Below, in pieces: positions 7,295 through 14,224 of a stretch of DNA of 14,224 nucleotides (the first letter of the stretch is position 1; each line of letters opens with the position of its first letter). The position numbers and the translations under genes were made by a program. The notes beneath the pieces were generated by a model. That model was not told where the DNA came from. It searched no databases and saw only the letters and a list, made by a program, of their open reading frames with translations. Source of the stretch: Planococcaceae bacterium UBA3378 (GTDB lineage: Bacteria > Bacillota > Bacilli > Bacillales_A > Planococcaceae); NCBI GenBank assembly GCA_002359075.1, contig DEQA01000248.1, forward strand, positions 1-14,224. Reading direction: 5' to 3'.

Positions 7295-7987
7295 ATGAAG
7301 CATTTGAGAGGCCGATTGGATGAAAGCATTTTGGTTTGTGTGTACTACGGATTAAATGGGGAAAGACTCATTCGTAGAGGACATAAACTAGCAACATTAT
7401 TGGATTGCCCATTATATGTGCTGACAGTAGATGCAAAACCACTGGACGCATTTGATGCGGAAAAATCCCGTTACATTGAGCAATGGAGACAGCTTGCAGA
7501 AGAGCTTCAGGTTGAAGAGTTTATTGTAAAAGACAATGAGAAGCGCCCTATTCAAAAGGTTGTCAATGAAGTAGCGCGTAATTATGATATTACACAAATC
7601 ATCGTCGGCCAAAGTGCCCAAAGCCGGTGGGAAGAAATTACGAAAGGTTCCTTCTTAAATGTATTATTGAAGGAAGTACCCTTTGTCGACTTCCATATCG
7701 TATCCATCAAACGTCCAACAGAGGATGATTCCTATGATGTATACGAAAAAGGTGTACGTGCCTACCTGATCGAGACAGAAGACCATTTCAAAATCGCCTT
7801 TACGTGCCCTAAATTCGCTTCTATTGAAGGAATTTTCTTCAAGGAAATCGGGACAGACTTTGATAATGGTATATTTAAATTTACGTACAGTAATAAAATG
7901 CATGAGTTAACGATTACAGAAGGAATGGTCGTTAACCCGGAAAAAATTCCGGATGGTGCAAAGCCGTCATTAAATCCCGGCATGTAA
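7295..7987 (+). CDS. Stand-alone KdpD-type universal stress (USP) domain protein
   Basis: This is a 230-aa soluble protein. Residues about 10-137 read as the USP-like domain found inside KdpD potassium-sensor kinases: an opening ESILVCVYYGLNGERLIRRG, a middle helix IEQWRQLAEEL, and the diagnostic ITQIIVGQSAQSRWEEITKGSFLNVLL ending in VDFHIV (cut at residue 120 here: ITQIIVGQSAQSRWEEI, then TKGSFLNVLL). The KdpD Walker-A domain, four-helix membrane domain, GAF and histidine kinase parts are all absent. Residues about 140-230 form a second, probably beta-rich domain that I do not recognise. The start is ATG 7295, with AGAGGTG 9 nt upstream; an in-frame GTG at 7283 overlaps that ribosome binding site. 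The gene diverges from mrpABCDEFG, which suggests a role linked to cation homeostasis, but that is inference. It is likely to be listed as universal stress or KdpD-like in databases. Confidence 0.8.
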   Translation: MKHLRGRLDESILVCVYYGLNGERLIRRGHKLATLLDCPLYVLTVDAKPLDAFDAEKSRYIEQWRQLAEELQVEEFIVKDNEKRPIQKVVNEVARNYDITQIIVGQSAQSRWEEITKGSFLNVLLKEVPFVDFHIVSIKRPTEDDSYDVYEKGVRAYLIETEDHFKIAFTCPKFASIEGIFFKEIGTDFDNGIFKFTYSNKMHELTITEGMVVNPEKIPDGAKPSLNPGM

Positions 7988-8075
7988 GAAAACAAAAGGA
8001 TATGCCCCTTTGCGATGGAAATGACGGTCAGCCGCCGGAGCCGTAGAATCAATATTTATATTTATAAAAAAAGCA

Positions 8076-8117
8076 GAGCTGCCCGGAAAGAACTATTTTC
8101 TGGACAGCTCCTTTTTT
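8076..8117 (+). terminator. Rho-independent terminator after the KdpD-like gene, directly before lutR
   Basis: GAGCTG (8076-8081) pairs with CAGCTC (8105-8110). After one mismatch the stem continues as CCGGAAA with TTTTCTGG around a small loop. A run of six T follows (8112-8117). The end of the terminator is only 27 nt from the lutR start codon. Confidence 0.85.
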
Positions 8118-8144
8118 CAAATCCATTACAGGAGCGTTGGAATA

Positions 8145-8846
8145 ATGCAGTATAAAAAAATTAAACAAAAAAAATTATATGAACAAGTAGCAGACGCCAT
8201 TGAGCAGCAGATCATAAAAAAAGAGTTGCTGCCGGGTGATCGTCTTGATTCTGTCGAACAGCTTGCAAAAAGCTATGATGTAGGGCGCTCGGCTATCCGG
8301 GAGGCACTTATGTCCCTGCAGGCAAAGGGATTGATTGAAATTCGCCACGGAGAAGGGACATTTGTCCGGCATTTGAGTACCGAGGATATTACGATCCAAA
8401 TGCCGCCTGCCTCTCTTTTTAACAAAAAGGATATGGAGGAAATCTTTGAATTGCGGGAACTGCTAGAACTCGGTGTCATTGAAAAGGCAGCTGCACACCG
8501 TTCACAGGACGATCTTCTTTGCCTGCAGCAGGCGATTCATACGATGGGCGAGGCATTGACTGATCACGAGGCAAGCAGTGCAGCTGATTTCTTATTCCAT
8601 ACGACGATTGCTAAAGCAGCCGATAACCAGCTGCTCGTCACAATGCTTGAGCATATTTCCAAACCACTTGCCGACCAGATCAAGCAGACGCGTGTGTTGC
8701 TGGCTGCAACAAATCCTCAGGCGTTGGAACAGCTGCACAAAGAGCATGTAGCTATTTACGAAGCGGTAGAAAAGCAAAATGGAAAAGCAGCTAAAAAAGA
8801 AATGGCCCGCCACCTCGCCACGGTAAAAAAGATGATTTTTCCTTAA
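8145..8846 (+). CDS. lutR: GntR/FadR-family regulator, probable LutR
   Basis: This is a 233-aa transcriptional regulator. Residues about 8-76 are a GntR winged helix-turn-helix (LYEQVADAIEQQI, then YDVGRSAIREALMSLQAKGL and a wing RHGEGTFV). Residues about 95-228 are an all-helical FCD ligand domain. Its usual metal or ligand residues are visible at D148, H152, H201 and H223. The start is ATG 8145, with GGAG 10 nt upstream. It lies directly before lutABC on the same strand with no terminator between, so it is very likely the local lactate-responsive repressor equivalent to B. subtilis LutR/YvfI. Other FadR-type regulators have the same architecture, so the name rests mainly on context and on the operator-like dyad before lutA. 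Its own promoter is unclear because a terminator lies immediately upstream. Confidence 0.85.
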   Translation: MQYKKIKQKKLYEQVADAIEQQIIKKELLPGDRLDSVEQLAKSYDVGRSAIREALMSLQAKGLIEIRHGEGTFVRHLSTEDITIQMPPASLFNKKDMEEIFELRELLELGVIEKAAAHRSQDDLLCLQQAIHTMGEALTDHEASSAADFLFHTTIAKAADNQLLVTMLEHISKPLADQIKQTRVLLAATNPQALEQLHKEHVAIYEAVEKQNGKAAKKEMARHLATVKKMIFP

Positions 8847-8894
8847 AACTCTCGCCTTTTATACAGCACTCTACTAAAAGAACATTTCTCATAG

Positions 8895-8905
8895 TCATCA
8901 GATGA
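8895..8905. promoter_or_regulatory. Probable LutR operator, TCATC-A-GATGA dyad
   Basis: A perfect 5-bp inverted repeat with a single central base, located between lutR and lutA and 4 nt upstream of the -35 hexamer of the candidate lutA promoter. It agrees with what I remember as the reported B. subtilis LutR site (TCATC-N1-GATGA). That memory was not checked here. Confidence 0.6.
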
Positions 8906-8909
8906 CCTG

Positions 8910-8938
8910 TTGACTTCCTTTTTGTCAACCTGTACAGT
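8910..8938 (+). promoter_or_regulatory. Candidate sigma-A promoter of lutABC
   Basis: TTGACT (8910-8915) and TACAGT (8933-8938) are separated by 17 nt. A second dyad, GTTGAC/GTCAAC (8909-8914 with 8924-8929), overlaps the -35 and spacer. The 8-bp palindrome CTGTACAG (8930-8937) covers the -10. The predicted start near 8945 would leave a very short leader that begins at the ribosome binding site, which weakens the call. Confidence 0.4.
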
Positions 8939-8957
8939 GGAAAAAAGGAGTGATTGC

Positions 8958-9674
8958 ATGAAAGTTTCGCTATTTGCTACATGTTTAGTAGATTTGTTCC
9001 AAAGCAACATCGGAAAAAGCACAGTAGAGCTATTGGAAAGGCTCGGTTGTTCCGTTGATTTTCCAAAAGCCCAAACATGCTGCGGACAGCCTGCTTATAA
9101 CAGCGGCTATGTAAAAGCCTCCCGGGACACTATGAAACATACAATCCGGACTTTTGAGAATGCCCAATATGTTGTCTGCCCTTCCGGTTCATGCGCTTAT
9201 ATGCTAAAAGAATATCCTCATTTATTGGCGGATGAACCATATTGGCAGGAACGGGCCAAAATGCTGGCACAGAAAACCTATGAACTCACACAATTTATCG
9301 TAGATGTATTACAAATTGAAGATGTAGGCGCCAAGCTGGAGGGAACGGCTACGTATCACCCCTCCTGTCATATGACCCGTCTATTGCAAGTGCAAAGTGC
9401 CCCCCTAACGCTTCTGCGGAATGTAAAGGGATTAGAGGTCATTGAGCTTCCGCTAAAGGAAAATTGCTGTGGATTTGGCGGTACTTTCTCCGTGAAAATG
9501 AGCACCATATCAGAGCAAATGGTAGATGAAAAGGTTGCAAGTATCCAATCAACGGGCGTTCATTATTTAGTCGGCGCTGATGCCGGCTGCTTAATGAATA
9601 TCGGTGGACGAATGCAGCGGCAGAACCTGCAAGTAGAGACGAAGCATATTGCCGAAATACTTAATATGGTGTAA
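8958..9674 (+). CDS. lutA: L-lactate utilisation iron-sulfur protein LutA
   Basis: LutA is one of three cytosolic proteins that together oxidise L-lactate to pyruvate. From ATG 8958, with AAGGAGTGATTGC directly upstream, the protein is 238 aa, as in B. subtilis. The frame stays open back to 8910, but that extension covers the promoter and lacks a ribosome binding site. It has two cysteine-rich CCG domains, of the type found in heterodisulfide reductase subunits. The first includes C9, C41-C42 in TCCGQPAYNSGY, C74 and C79 (CPSGSC); the second includes C137 (HPSCHM), C170-C171 (NCCGFGG) and C211. These bind an iron-sulfur centre. It is the first gene of the lutABC operon. Confidence 0.96.
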   Translation: MKVSLFATCLVDLFQSNIGKSTVELLERLGCSVDFPKAQTCCGQPAYNSGYVKASRDTMKHTIRTFENAQYVVCPSGSCAYMLKEYPHLLADEPYWQERAKMLAQKTYELTQFIVDVLQIEDVGAKLEGTATYHPSCHMTRLLQVQSAPLTLLRNVKGLEVIELPLKENCCGFGGTFSVKMSTISEQMVDEKVASIQSTGVHYLVGADAGCLMNIGGRMQRQNLQVETKHIAEILNMV

Positions 9675-9688
9675 AGGAGGAAACAGGA

Positions 9689-11116
9689 ATGTCAATGAAA
9701 ATTTCCAATGAGCAGTTCCCAAACCGGCTGGAGGAAAATATTCAAAATGAATTTATGCGCAGTGCTGTTTCTTCCGCTCAGCACCGTTTCCAAACACGAC
9801 GTGCTGTTGCCGCCGAGCAGCTCGGTAACTGGGAAGAATGGCGAAATCACGGTGAGGAAATCCGCCAGCATGTCCTTGCTAATCTGGACTATTATCTATA
9901 TGAGCTCAGTGAGAATGTAGCAAAGCAAGGCGGACACGTATTTTTTGCCCAAACAGCAGAAGAGGCAAATGATTACATTGTGTCAATTGCAAAGCAAAAG
10001 CAGGCCAGGAAAATTGTAAAAGCAAAATCCATGGTAACCGAAGAAATCAGTCTCAATGATCATTTAGAGCAGGCTGGCTGTGAAGTAATCGAAACAGACC
10101 TTGGAGAATATATTTTGCAATTAGATGACCATGATCCCCCTTCCCATATTGTGACGCCTGCCCTTCATAAAAATAAGGAACAGATTCGGGATGTCTTTGC
10201 CGAAAAGAACGGCTACACCCATTCTTCTGTTCCCGAGGAGCTCGCCCTGCATGCAAGGCAAGTATTACGCGAGCATTTTCTTACAGCCGATATCGGGATT
10301 ACAGGGTGTAATTTTGCAGTCGCAGAAACAGGCTCTGTATGTCTTGTGACAAATGAAGGGAATGCTGACCTCGTCACTGCCCTGCCCAAAACGCAAATTT
10401 CCGTTATGGGGATGGAACGGCTTGTCCCAACATTCGAAGAAATGGAAGTGCTCGTGAGTCTATTGACACGAAGCGCAGTTGGCCAAAAGCTGACAAGCTA
10501 TATTACCGTGCTGACAGGAGCGAGAAAAGCACTGGAAGTAGATGGACCTGAGGAGTTTCATCTTGTCATTGTCGATAACGGGCGCTCCTCCATTTTAGGA
10601 AGCGAGTTTGAACCGATCCTGCAGTGTATCCGTTGTGCAGCCTGCATCAATGTTTGTCCGGTGTACCGGCAAATTGGCGGCCATTCGTACGGCTCGATCT
10701 ATTCCGGTCCGATCGGAGCAGTCCTCTCTCCCCTTCTCGGTGGATATGATGACTACAAGGAGCTTCCTTATGCTTCAACGCTTTGTGGTGCCTGTACAGA
10801 TGTATGTCCGGTGAAAATTCCGCTTCATCAGCTGCTGCATAAGCATCGGGAAGTGATTGTAGAACGCGAAGGACGCGCACCGGTCAGTGAAACAGCCTTA
10901 ATGAATGCATTTGGTTTTGGCACTGCCTCGAGCCCCCTTTACCGATTCGGCTCTAAAATGGCATCTGCTGTCATGAAGCCGTTTAGCAATGGCGAGACTA
11001 TTTCCAAAGGCCCCGGACCATTAAAAGCATGGACAGATATTCGTGAATTCCCGGCACCGAACAAAGAGCGTTTCCGTGATTGGTTTGAAAAACATAAGAA
11101 GGATGGTGGCCATTGA
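9689..11116 (+). CDS. lutB: L-lactate utilisation iron-sulfur protein LutB
   Basis: LutB is 475 aa (B. subtilis LutB is close to this length). The N-terminal half is a LUD-type domain, with ADIGITGCNFAVAETGS and SMVTEEISL recognisable. It is followed by a ferredoxin-like segment: C313, C316, C319 and C323 in CIRCAACINVCP, and a second cluster motif with C366, C369 and C373 in CGACTDVCP. The C-terminus carries FPAPNKERFRDWF, typical of the family. The start is ATG 9689, with AAAGGAGG ending 8 nt upstream; a second in-frame ATG at 9695 is too far from it. It is separated from lutA by 14 nt and overlaps the lutC start by one base. It acts as an electron-transfer and likely catalytic partner in lactate oxidation. 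Confidence 0.97.
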   Translation: MSMKISNEQFPNRLEENIQNEFMRSAVSSAQHRFQTRRAVAAEQLGNWEEWRNHGEEIRQHVLANLDYYLYELSENVAKQGGHVFFAQTAEEANDYIVSIAKQKQARKIVKAKSMVTEEISLNDHLEQAGCEVIETDLGEYILQLDDHDPPSHIVTPALHKNKEQIRDVFAEKNGYTHSSVPEELALHARQVLREHFLTADIGITGCNFAVAETGSVCLVTNEGNADLVTALPKTQISVMGMERLVPTFEEMEVLVSLLTRSAVGQKLTSYITVLTGARKALEVDGPEEFHLVIVDNGRSSILGSEFEPILQCIRCAACINVCPVYRQIGGHSYGSIYSGPIGAVLSPLLGGYDDYKELPYASTLCGACTDVCPVKIPLHQLLHKHREVIVEREGRAPVSETALMNAFGFGTASSPLYRFGSKMASAVMKPFSNGETISKGPGPLKAWTDIREFPAPNKERFRDWFEKHKKDGGH

Positions 11117-11799
11117 TGACAATTGCAAACCGTGAACAATTCCTGGCTGCGATTGCGAGCCGCCTTGGTCGCTCTCCTTCTACAGAAAAGCCTAAACGCG
11201 TTTGGCAGCATAACCCGCAGGCAGCGGTACTTCAGGATTCTTCACAAGATGAGCTGGTGCAGGTTCTGGTGGAGCAGTGTGCAAACATTCATACGACGGT
11301 TACGACATGTACAGTAGAAGAGCTCCCACAGGCACTTCAGAAGGCGATGGAAGAATACGGGGACGGCATTGGTATTTATAGTAAAGATCCACGTTTTGGG
11401 GAGATGGGGCTTACCGCCCTGCTTACGCAACACCCGCACCTGCATGAATGGGATTATAAAAAAGGGTCCGCCAATATTAAACTGGCGGAGCAGGCCAATA
11501 TTGGCATCGTCATTAGTGATATAACACTCGCAGAATCCGGTACGATTGTCGTACAAACAAGTAAAGACAATGGCCGGTCGTTATCTTATCTGCCGTCTAA
11601 TTCTATTGCCATTATTCCAAAGAGTACGATTGTCCCCCGCATGACGCAGGCCGCCCAGCAGCTGCGGACAAATCCGGATACGGCATCCTCCATTCACTTC
11701 ATTACCGGCCCGAGCAATTCCGCCGATATAGAAATGAAGCTGGTTGTTGGTGTGCACGGTCCCATACGGATGACTTATCTTATTGTCGAGGATATGTGA
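11116..11799 (+). CDS. lutC: L-lactate utilisation protein LutC (LUD domain)
   Basis: LutC is 227 aa from ATG 11116, which overlaps the lutB stop (TGATG), so translation is probably coupled. TTG at 11113 is also in frame but less likely. The LUD domain covers the C-terminal two-thirds, with the conserved segment ISDITLAESGTIVV followed by SYLPSNSIAIIPKSTIVP, and GPSNSADIEMKLVVGVHGP near the end. The N-terminus (NREQFLAAIASRLGR) is also typical of LutC. All three LUD/CCG proteins are required for growth on L-lactate in B. subtilis. The next feature is the shared terminator. Confidence 0.95.
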   Translation: MTIANREQFLAAIASRLGRSPSTEKPKRVWQHNPQAAVLQDSSQDELVQVLVEQCANIHTTVTTCTVEELPQALQKAMEEYGDGIGIYSKDPRFGEMGLTALLTQHPHLHEWDYKKGSANIKLAEQANIGIVISDITLAESGTIVVQTSKDNGRSLSYLPSNSIAIIPKSTIVPRMTQAAQQLRTNPDTASSIHFITGPSNSADIEMKLVVGVHGPIRMTYLIVEDM

Positions 11800-11820
11800 A
11801 AAATTTTTCTATAGATAATA

Positions 11821-11856
11821 AAAACCAACGGTAAGACTTTTTTGCCGTTGGTTTTT
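11821..11856. terminator. Bidirectional rho-independent terminator between lutC and pcp
   Basis: AAAACCAACGG (11821-11831) pairs perfectly with CCGTTGGTTTT (11845-11855). On the plus strand the stem ends in GGTTTTT and serves lutC, whose stop lies just upstream. On the minus strand it ends in GGTTTTTATTAT and can serve pcp. The convergent gene arrangement fits a shared terminator. Confidence 0.85.
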
Positions 11857-11899
11857 AGTGAGGTTAAATAAGTTTTAAAAGACAGCGGCATTTCCCCCG

Positions 11900-12547
11900 T
11901 CAGCTCACCTGTCCGCCGGAGATCAATACATCTGTCTCATGCTTCACAGCAGATACAATAGCAGTCTTTAATCCTTTCACGATAGTCTCCATCGCCATAT
12001 GCGGCTGGCCTGGATGATGGACCGCTTGTTCCGGTAAAAATGGAATATGGATAAAACCGCCTCGCACTGTTTTTTTAGATTGAGCCAAATAATGCATAAG
12101 ACCGTAAAACAAATGGTTACAAACAAAGGTACCCGCTGTTTGGGATACAGACGCCGGAACGCCTTCTTCTTTCATATCCTGTACCATTGCCTTAATCGGA
12201 AGTGTCGACCAGTAGCCAACCGGTCCACCCTCAATGACCGGTGTATCAATCGGCTGATTGTTTTCATTGTCCGCTATCCGGGCATCGTTGACATTAATTG
12301 CTACCCGTTCTACCGTAATATCCGGTCTTCCGCCGGCCTGCCCAACACAAATGACGAATTCCGGATTCGTTTCTTCTATTGCTTGGATTAACCGTTCGCA
12401 GGAAAGCCCGAATACAGTAGGAATCTCTTGGATCTCCACTTCATATTCATCAACCTGCCAGCCCTTTAATTGTTTAACGCTCTCTAATGCAGGATTAATG
12501 CTTTCTCCTCCAAACGGATCAAAACCAGTAACTAAAATCTTTTTCAT
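11900..12547 (-). CDS. pcp: Pyrrolidone-carboxylate peptidase (pyroglutamyl peptidase I)
   Basis: This is a cytosolic cysteine peptidase of family C15 that removes N-terminal pyroglutamate from peptides. It is 215 aa, the normal length. The N-terminal TGFDPFGGESINPA and the Glu-active-site motif VGQAGGRPDITVERVAIN (E80) are present, as is the nucleophile region TAGTFVCNHLFY (C143). The catalytic His lies in FIHIPFLPEQ (H167). The start is ATG 12547, with AGGAGG 8 nt upstream. It lies 50 nt downstream of the MFS transporter gene on the same strand, with no clear terminator between, so the two are likely cotranscribed. Peptide-terminus salvage could be linked to that exporter, but this is speculative. 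Confidence 0.97.
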   Translation of the reverse strand: MKKILVTGFDPFGGESINPALESVKQLKGWQVDEYEVEIQEIPTVFGLSCERLIQAIEETNPEFVICVGQAGGRPDITVERVAINVNDARIADNENNQPIDTPVIEGGPVGYWSTLPIKAMVQDMKEEGVPASVSQTAGTFVCNHLFYGLMHYLAQSKKTVRGGFIHIPFLPEQAVHHPGQPHMAMETIVKGLKTAIVSAVKHETDVLISGGQVS

Positions 12548-12597
12548 ATCAGCTGCCTCCTATTCCTAAAGCTAAGCTACTTACTAAAAATATTATT

Positions 12598-13809
12598 CTA
12601 TGCTTCTTCCCGCCCTCCATCTTTCGACAACGCTACAGCGACTAACATTAACAGCGGCAACAGTGAAATTACTACAATCGTTTTTTCAATACCGACCACG
12701 TCCATAAGTAAACCAATAGCAACGGCCCCGATTGCTCCCATACCAAAAGATAGTCCAACTGTCAGGCCCGCCATAGTGCCGATTTTAGAAGGCACAAGTT
12801 CCTGTGCATAAACGACCGTTACCGAAAAGCTAATCATAATAAGAGACCCGATCGCAATAAGCAGTACGACTACCAGCCACAAAGGTACAAAAGGTAATGC
12901 CAGGCAAAGCGGGATCGGAGCAACAACGGATAATAAGATAACGTTTTTACGGCCGATCCGGTCTGATAATGGACCCCCGAAAAATGTTCCTACTACACCG
13001 CAGGCCATGAAAAGAAAGATAAGCAGCTGCCCTTCCTTTATAGTTAATCCGTACTCTTCCAGCAGGTAAAATACATAAAAGTTTGTAATGTTTGTTGTAT
13101 AAAATGATCGGGCAAAAATGACGGTAAACAACAGTCCAAGCGCAATGCCCACCTGCTTTTTCGTCAATGGCGGAAGCGAGGAAATAAGCACTTTCTTTAC
13201 ATTCGCCAGTTTTTCTTCTTCTAATCTCGCTTTATACCATAAAGCAATTTTTGTCAGCATGAAAATTCCAATAGCGGTCAATACTAAAATGATCGAAGCA
13301 CCATACATGCCGAACGGTAAAATTAAAAAAGCACTAATAAGAGGTGCCAGTGCCTGTCCTGAATTTCCTCCTACCTGATAAATCGACTGAGCCAACCCAC
13401 GTTTATTTCCTGCAGACATGAAAGATACACGTGACCCTTCCGGATGAAATACGGCAGAACCTAATCCTAAAAATAAAACAGACACTACTATCATCCAATA
13501 ATTCGGTGCAAGTATCAGCATTGCCAAGCCTATAAAGGAACTGACCATTCCAATCGGCAGTGCATAAGGCATCGGTTTTTTATCCGTCACAAAGCCAACG
13601 ACCGGCTGCAGCACGGAGGCAAATATATTTAATGTAAAAGAAATAAGGCCTAGCTGTGTATAGGACAGTCCCATATCCCGCTCAAGCAACGGGAACATAG
13701 CAGGGATGACTGATTGCATCGTATCATTGATTAAATGACACACACCAATCAGTACCATCATGACATATACAGGGTTATTTTGTTTTGCTGGAGCTGAAAT
13801 TACAGTCAT
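12598..13809 (-). CDS. MFS transporter, fosmidomycin-resistance (Fsr) type
   Basis: This is a 12-helix major facilitator protein (403 aa from ATG 13809). It resembles the Fsr group: CHLINDTMQSVIPAMFPLL in helix 1, QPVVGFVTDKKPMPY between helices 2 and 3, FHPEGSRVSFMSAGNKRGLA before helix 5, and IYQVGGNSGQALAPL in helix 5. A second-half signature GGPLSDRIGRKNVILLS matches the MFS loop 8-9 motif. A GTG at 13818 is an alternative start; neither has a strong ribosome binding site. Fsr members export fosmidomycin and are often simply annotated as drug exporters, but the natural substrate is unknown. It is divergent from the DUF421 gene, with about 80 nt between them, and probably leads pcp. Confidence 0.85.
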   Translation of the reverse strand: MTVISAPAKQNNPVYVMMVLIGVCHLINDTMQSVIPAMFPLLERDMGLSYTQLGLISFTLNIFASVLQPVVGFVTDKKPMPYALPIGMVSSFIGLAMLILAPNYWMIVVSVLFLGLGSAVFHPEGSRVSFMSAGNKRGLAQSIYQVGGNSGQALAPLISAFLILPFGMYGASIILVLTAIGIFMLTKIALWYKARLEEEKLANVKKVLISSLPPLTKKQVGIALGLLFTVIFARSFYTTNITNFYVFYLLEEYGLTIKEGQLLIFLFMACGVVGTFFGGPLSDRIGRKNVILLSVVAPIPLCLALPFVPLWLVVVLLIAIGSLIMISFSVTVVYAQELVPSKIGTMAGLTVGLSFGMGAIGAVAIGLLMDVVGIEKTIVVISLLPLLMLVAVALSKDGGREEA

Positions 13810-13889
13810 GTTTTCCACGCTTTCTATATTTTGTTTTTCGTATAGTTTCCCTTCTTATCGCTCAAGATAACGTGTAAGGAGTGGATAAA

Positions 13890-14224
13890 ATGGAACTTCA
13901 TTTTTGGGAAATGATTCTCAGAACAACCGGCGCATTTTTCGCCATTTTATTTTTGGCCCGGGTTATCGGTAAAAAACAATTAAGTCAATTAACTTTTTTC
14001 CATTATGTAACAGGGATTACATTCGGGTCAATAGCGGCTGAAATATCCGCACAAACAGAAACCCCTTTTTGGGATGGTCTTCTCTCCCTTATCTGGTGGA
14101 CCGCACTGACGATTTTTATTAGTTATCTCTCTTTAAAATCTGAAAAGTTACGCGTTATATTTGATGACAAGCCGACTGTTTTGATTAAAAACGGCACTAT
14201 CATCCCGAAAAACTTAAAGAAAGC
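13890..14224 (+). CDS. DUF421/YetF-family membrane protein (3' end cut by window edge)
   Basis: 111 codons are visible from ATG 13890, preceded by TAAGGAGTGG. Two to three N-terminal membrane segments are seen (about 10-22, 38-50 and 64-85). The family motif GKKQLSQLTFFHYVTGITFG, followed by SIAAE (from about residue 28), and the start of the soluble DUF421 domain (VIFDDKPTVLIKNGTI) identify it as a YetF/YdfS-type protein. B. subtilis has several such paralogues, some linked to sporulation or general stress; the molecular function is not well defined. Full-length members are about 210-290 aa, so roughly half is missing. Confidence 0.88.
   Translation, partial: MELHFWEMILRTTGAFFAILFLARVIGKKQLSQLTFFHYVTGITFGSIAAEISAQTETPFWDGLLSLIWWTALTIFISYLSLKSEKLRVIFDDKPTVLIKNGTIIPKNLKK

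Noticed and set aside
8877..8883. AAAGAAC, which matches a SinR box (GTTCTYT) upstream of lutA; SinR represses lutABC in B. subtilis
   Set aside because: It is a single 7-base match with no second box in the expected inverted arrangement, so chance is a sufficient explanation, and I cannot tell whether this organism has SinR.
8910..8957. An N-terminal extension of LutA from 8910
   Set aside because: It would cover the putative promoter and has no ribosome binding site. The ATG at 8958 has an excellent one and gives the family length.
1..14224. Insertion sequence, CRISPR array, tRNA or rRNA
   Set aside because: No transposase, regularly spaced direct repeats, cloverleaf or rRNA-like sequence was seen on either strand.

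Overview
The window looks like chromosomal DNA of a moderately low-GC Gram-positive of the order Bacillales. Strong AGGAGG-type ribosome binding sites, frequent GTG/TTG starts, a seven-gene Mrp antiporter operon and a LutABC lactate-utilisation operon all point that way. The proteins read as close to Bacillus subtilis counterparts but not identical. A Lysinibacillus/Solibacillus-type (Caryophanaceae/Planococcaceae) host is my best guess, by inference only.

Layout. (1) 1-684, minus strand: the 5' three-quarters of a membrane-anchored metallophosphoesterase of the YkuE type, cut by the left edge. (2) 903-6735, minus strand: a complete mrpABCDEFG (mnh/sha) operon, transcribed A to G, with overlapping or nearly touching genes and a clear rho-independent terminator after mrpG. 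(3) 6736-7294: a 559-nt gene-poor divergent region holding a good sigma-A promoter and several hairpins, plus an unexplained segment of about 220 nt that may be a structured RNA, a repeat or a remnant. (4) 7295-7987, plus strand: a stand-alone KdpD-type universal-stress domain protein with an unrecognised C-terminal domain, followed by a terminator. (5) 8145-11799, plus strand: lutR, then lutA-lutB-lutC. A TCATC-A-GATGA dyad and a candidate promoter lie just before lutA. A bidirectional terminator at 11821-11856 separates lutC from the convergent pcp. (6) 11900-13809, minus strand: a fosmidomycin-resistance-type MFS transporter followed by pyrrolidone-carboxylate peptidase (pcp), probably one transcript. 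(7) 13890-14224, plus strand: the start of a DUF421/YetF-family membrane protein, cut by the right edge.

How the genes work together. MrpA-G form one hetero-oligomeric Na+(K+)/H+ antiporter in the membrane, used for pH and sodium homeostasis. The divergent KdpD-like protein has the input-domain fold of a potassium sensor but no kinase, so it is a plausible ion or second-messenger-responsive partner, though nothing here proves that. LutABC oxidises L-lactate to pyruvate in the cytosol and LutR is its likely local repressor; no lactate permease is present in the window. I see no mobile element, CRISPR array, tRNA or rRNA. The most uncharacterised material is the mrpA/KdpD-like divergent region and the C-terminal domain of the KdpD-like protein.
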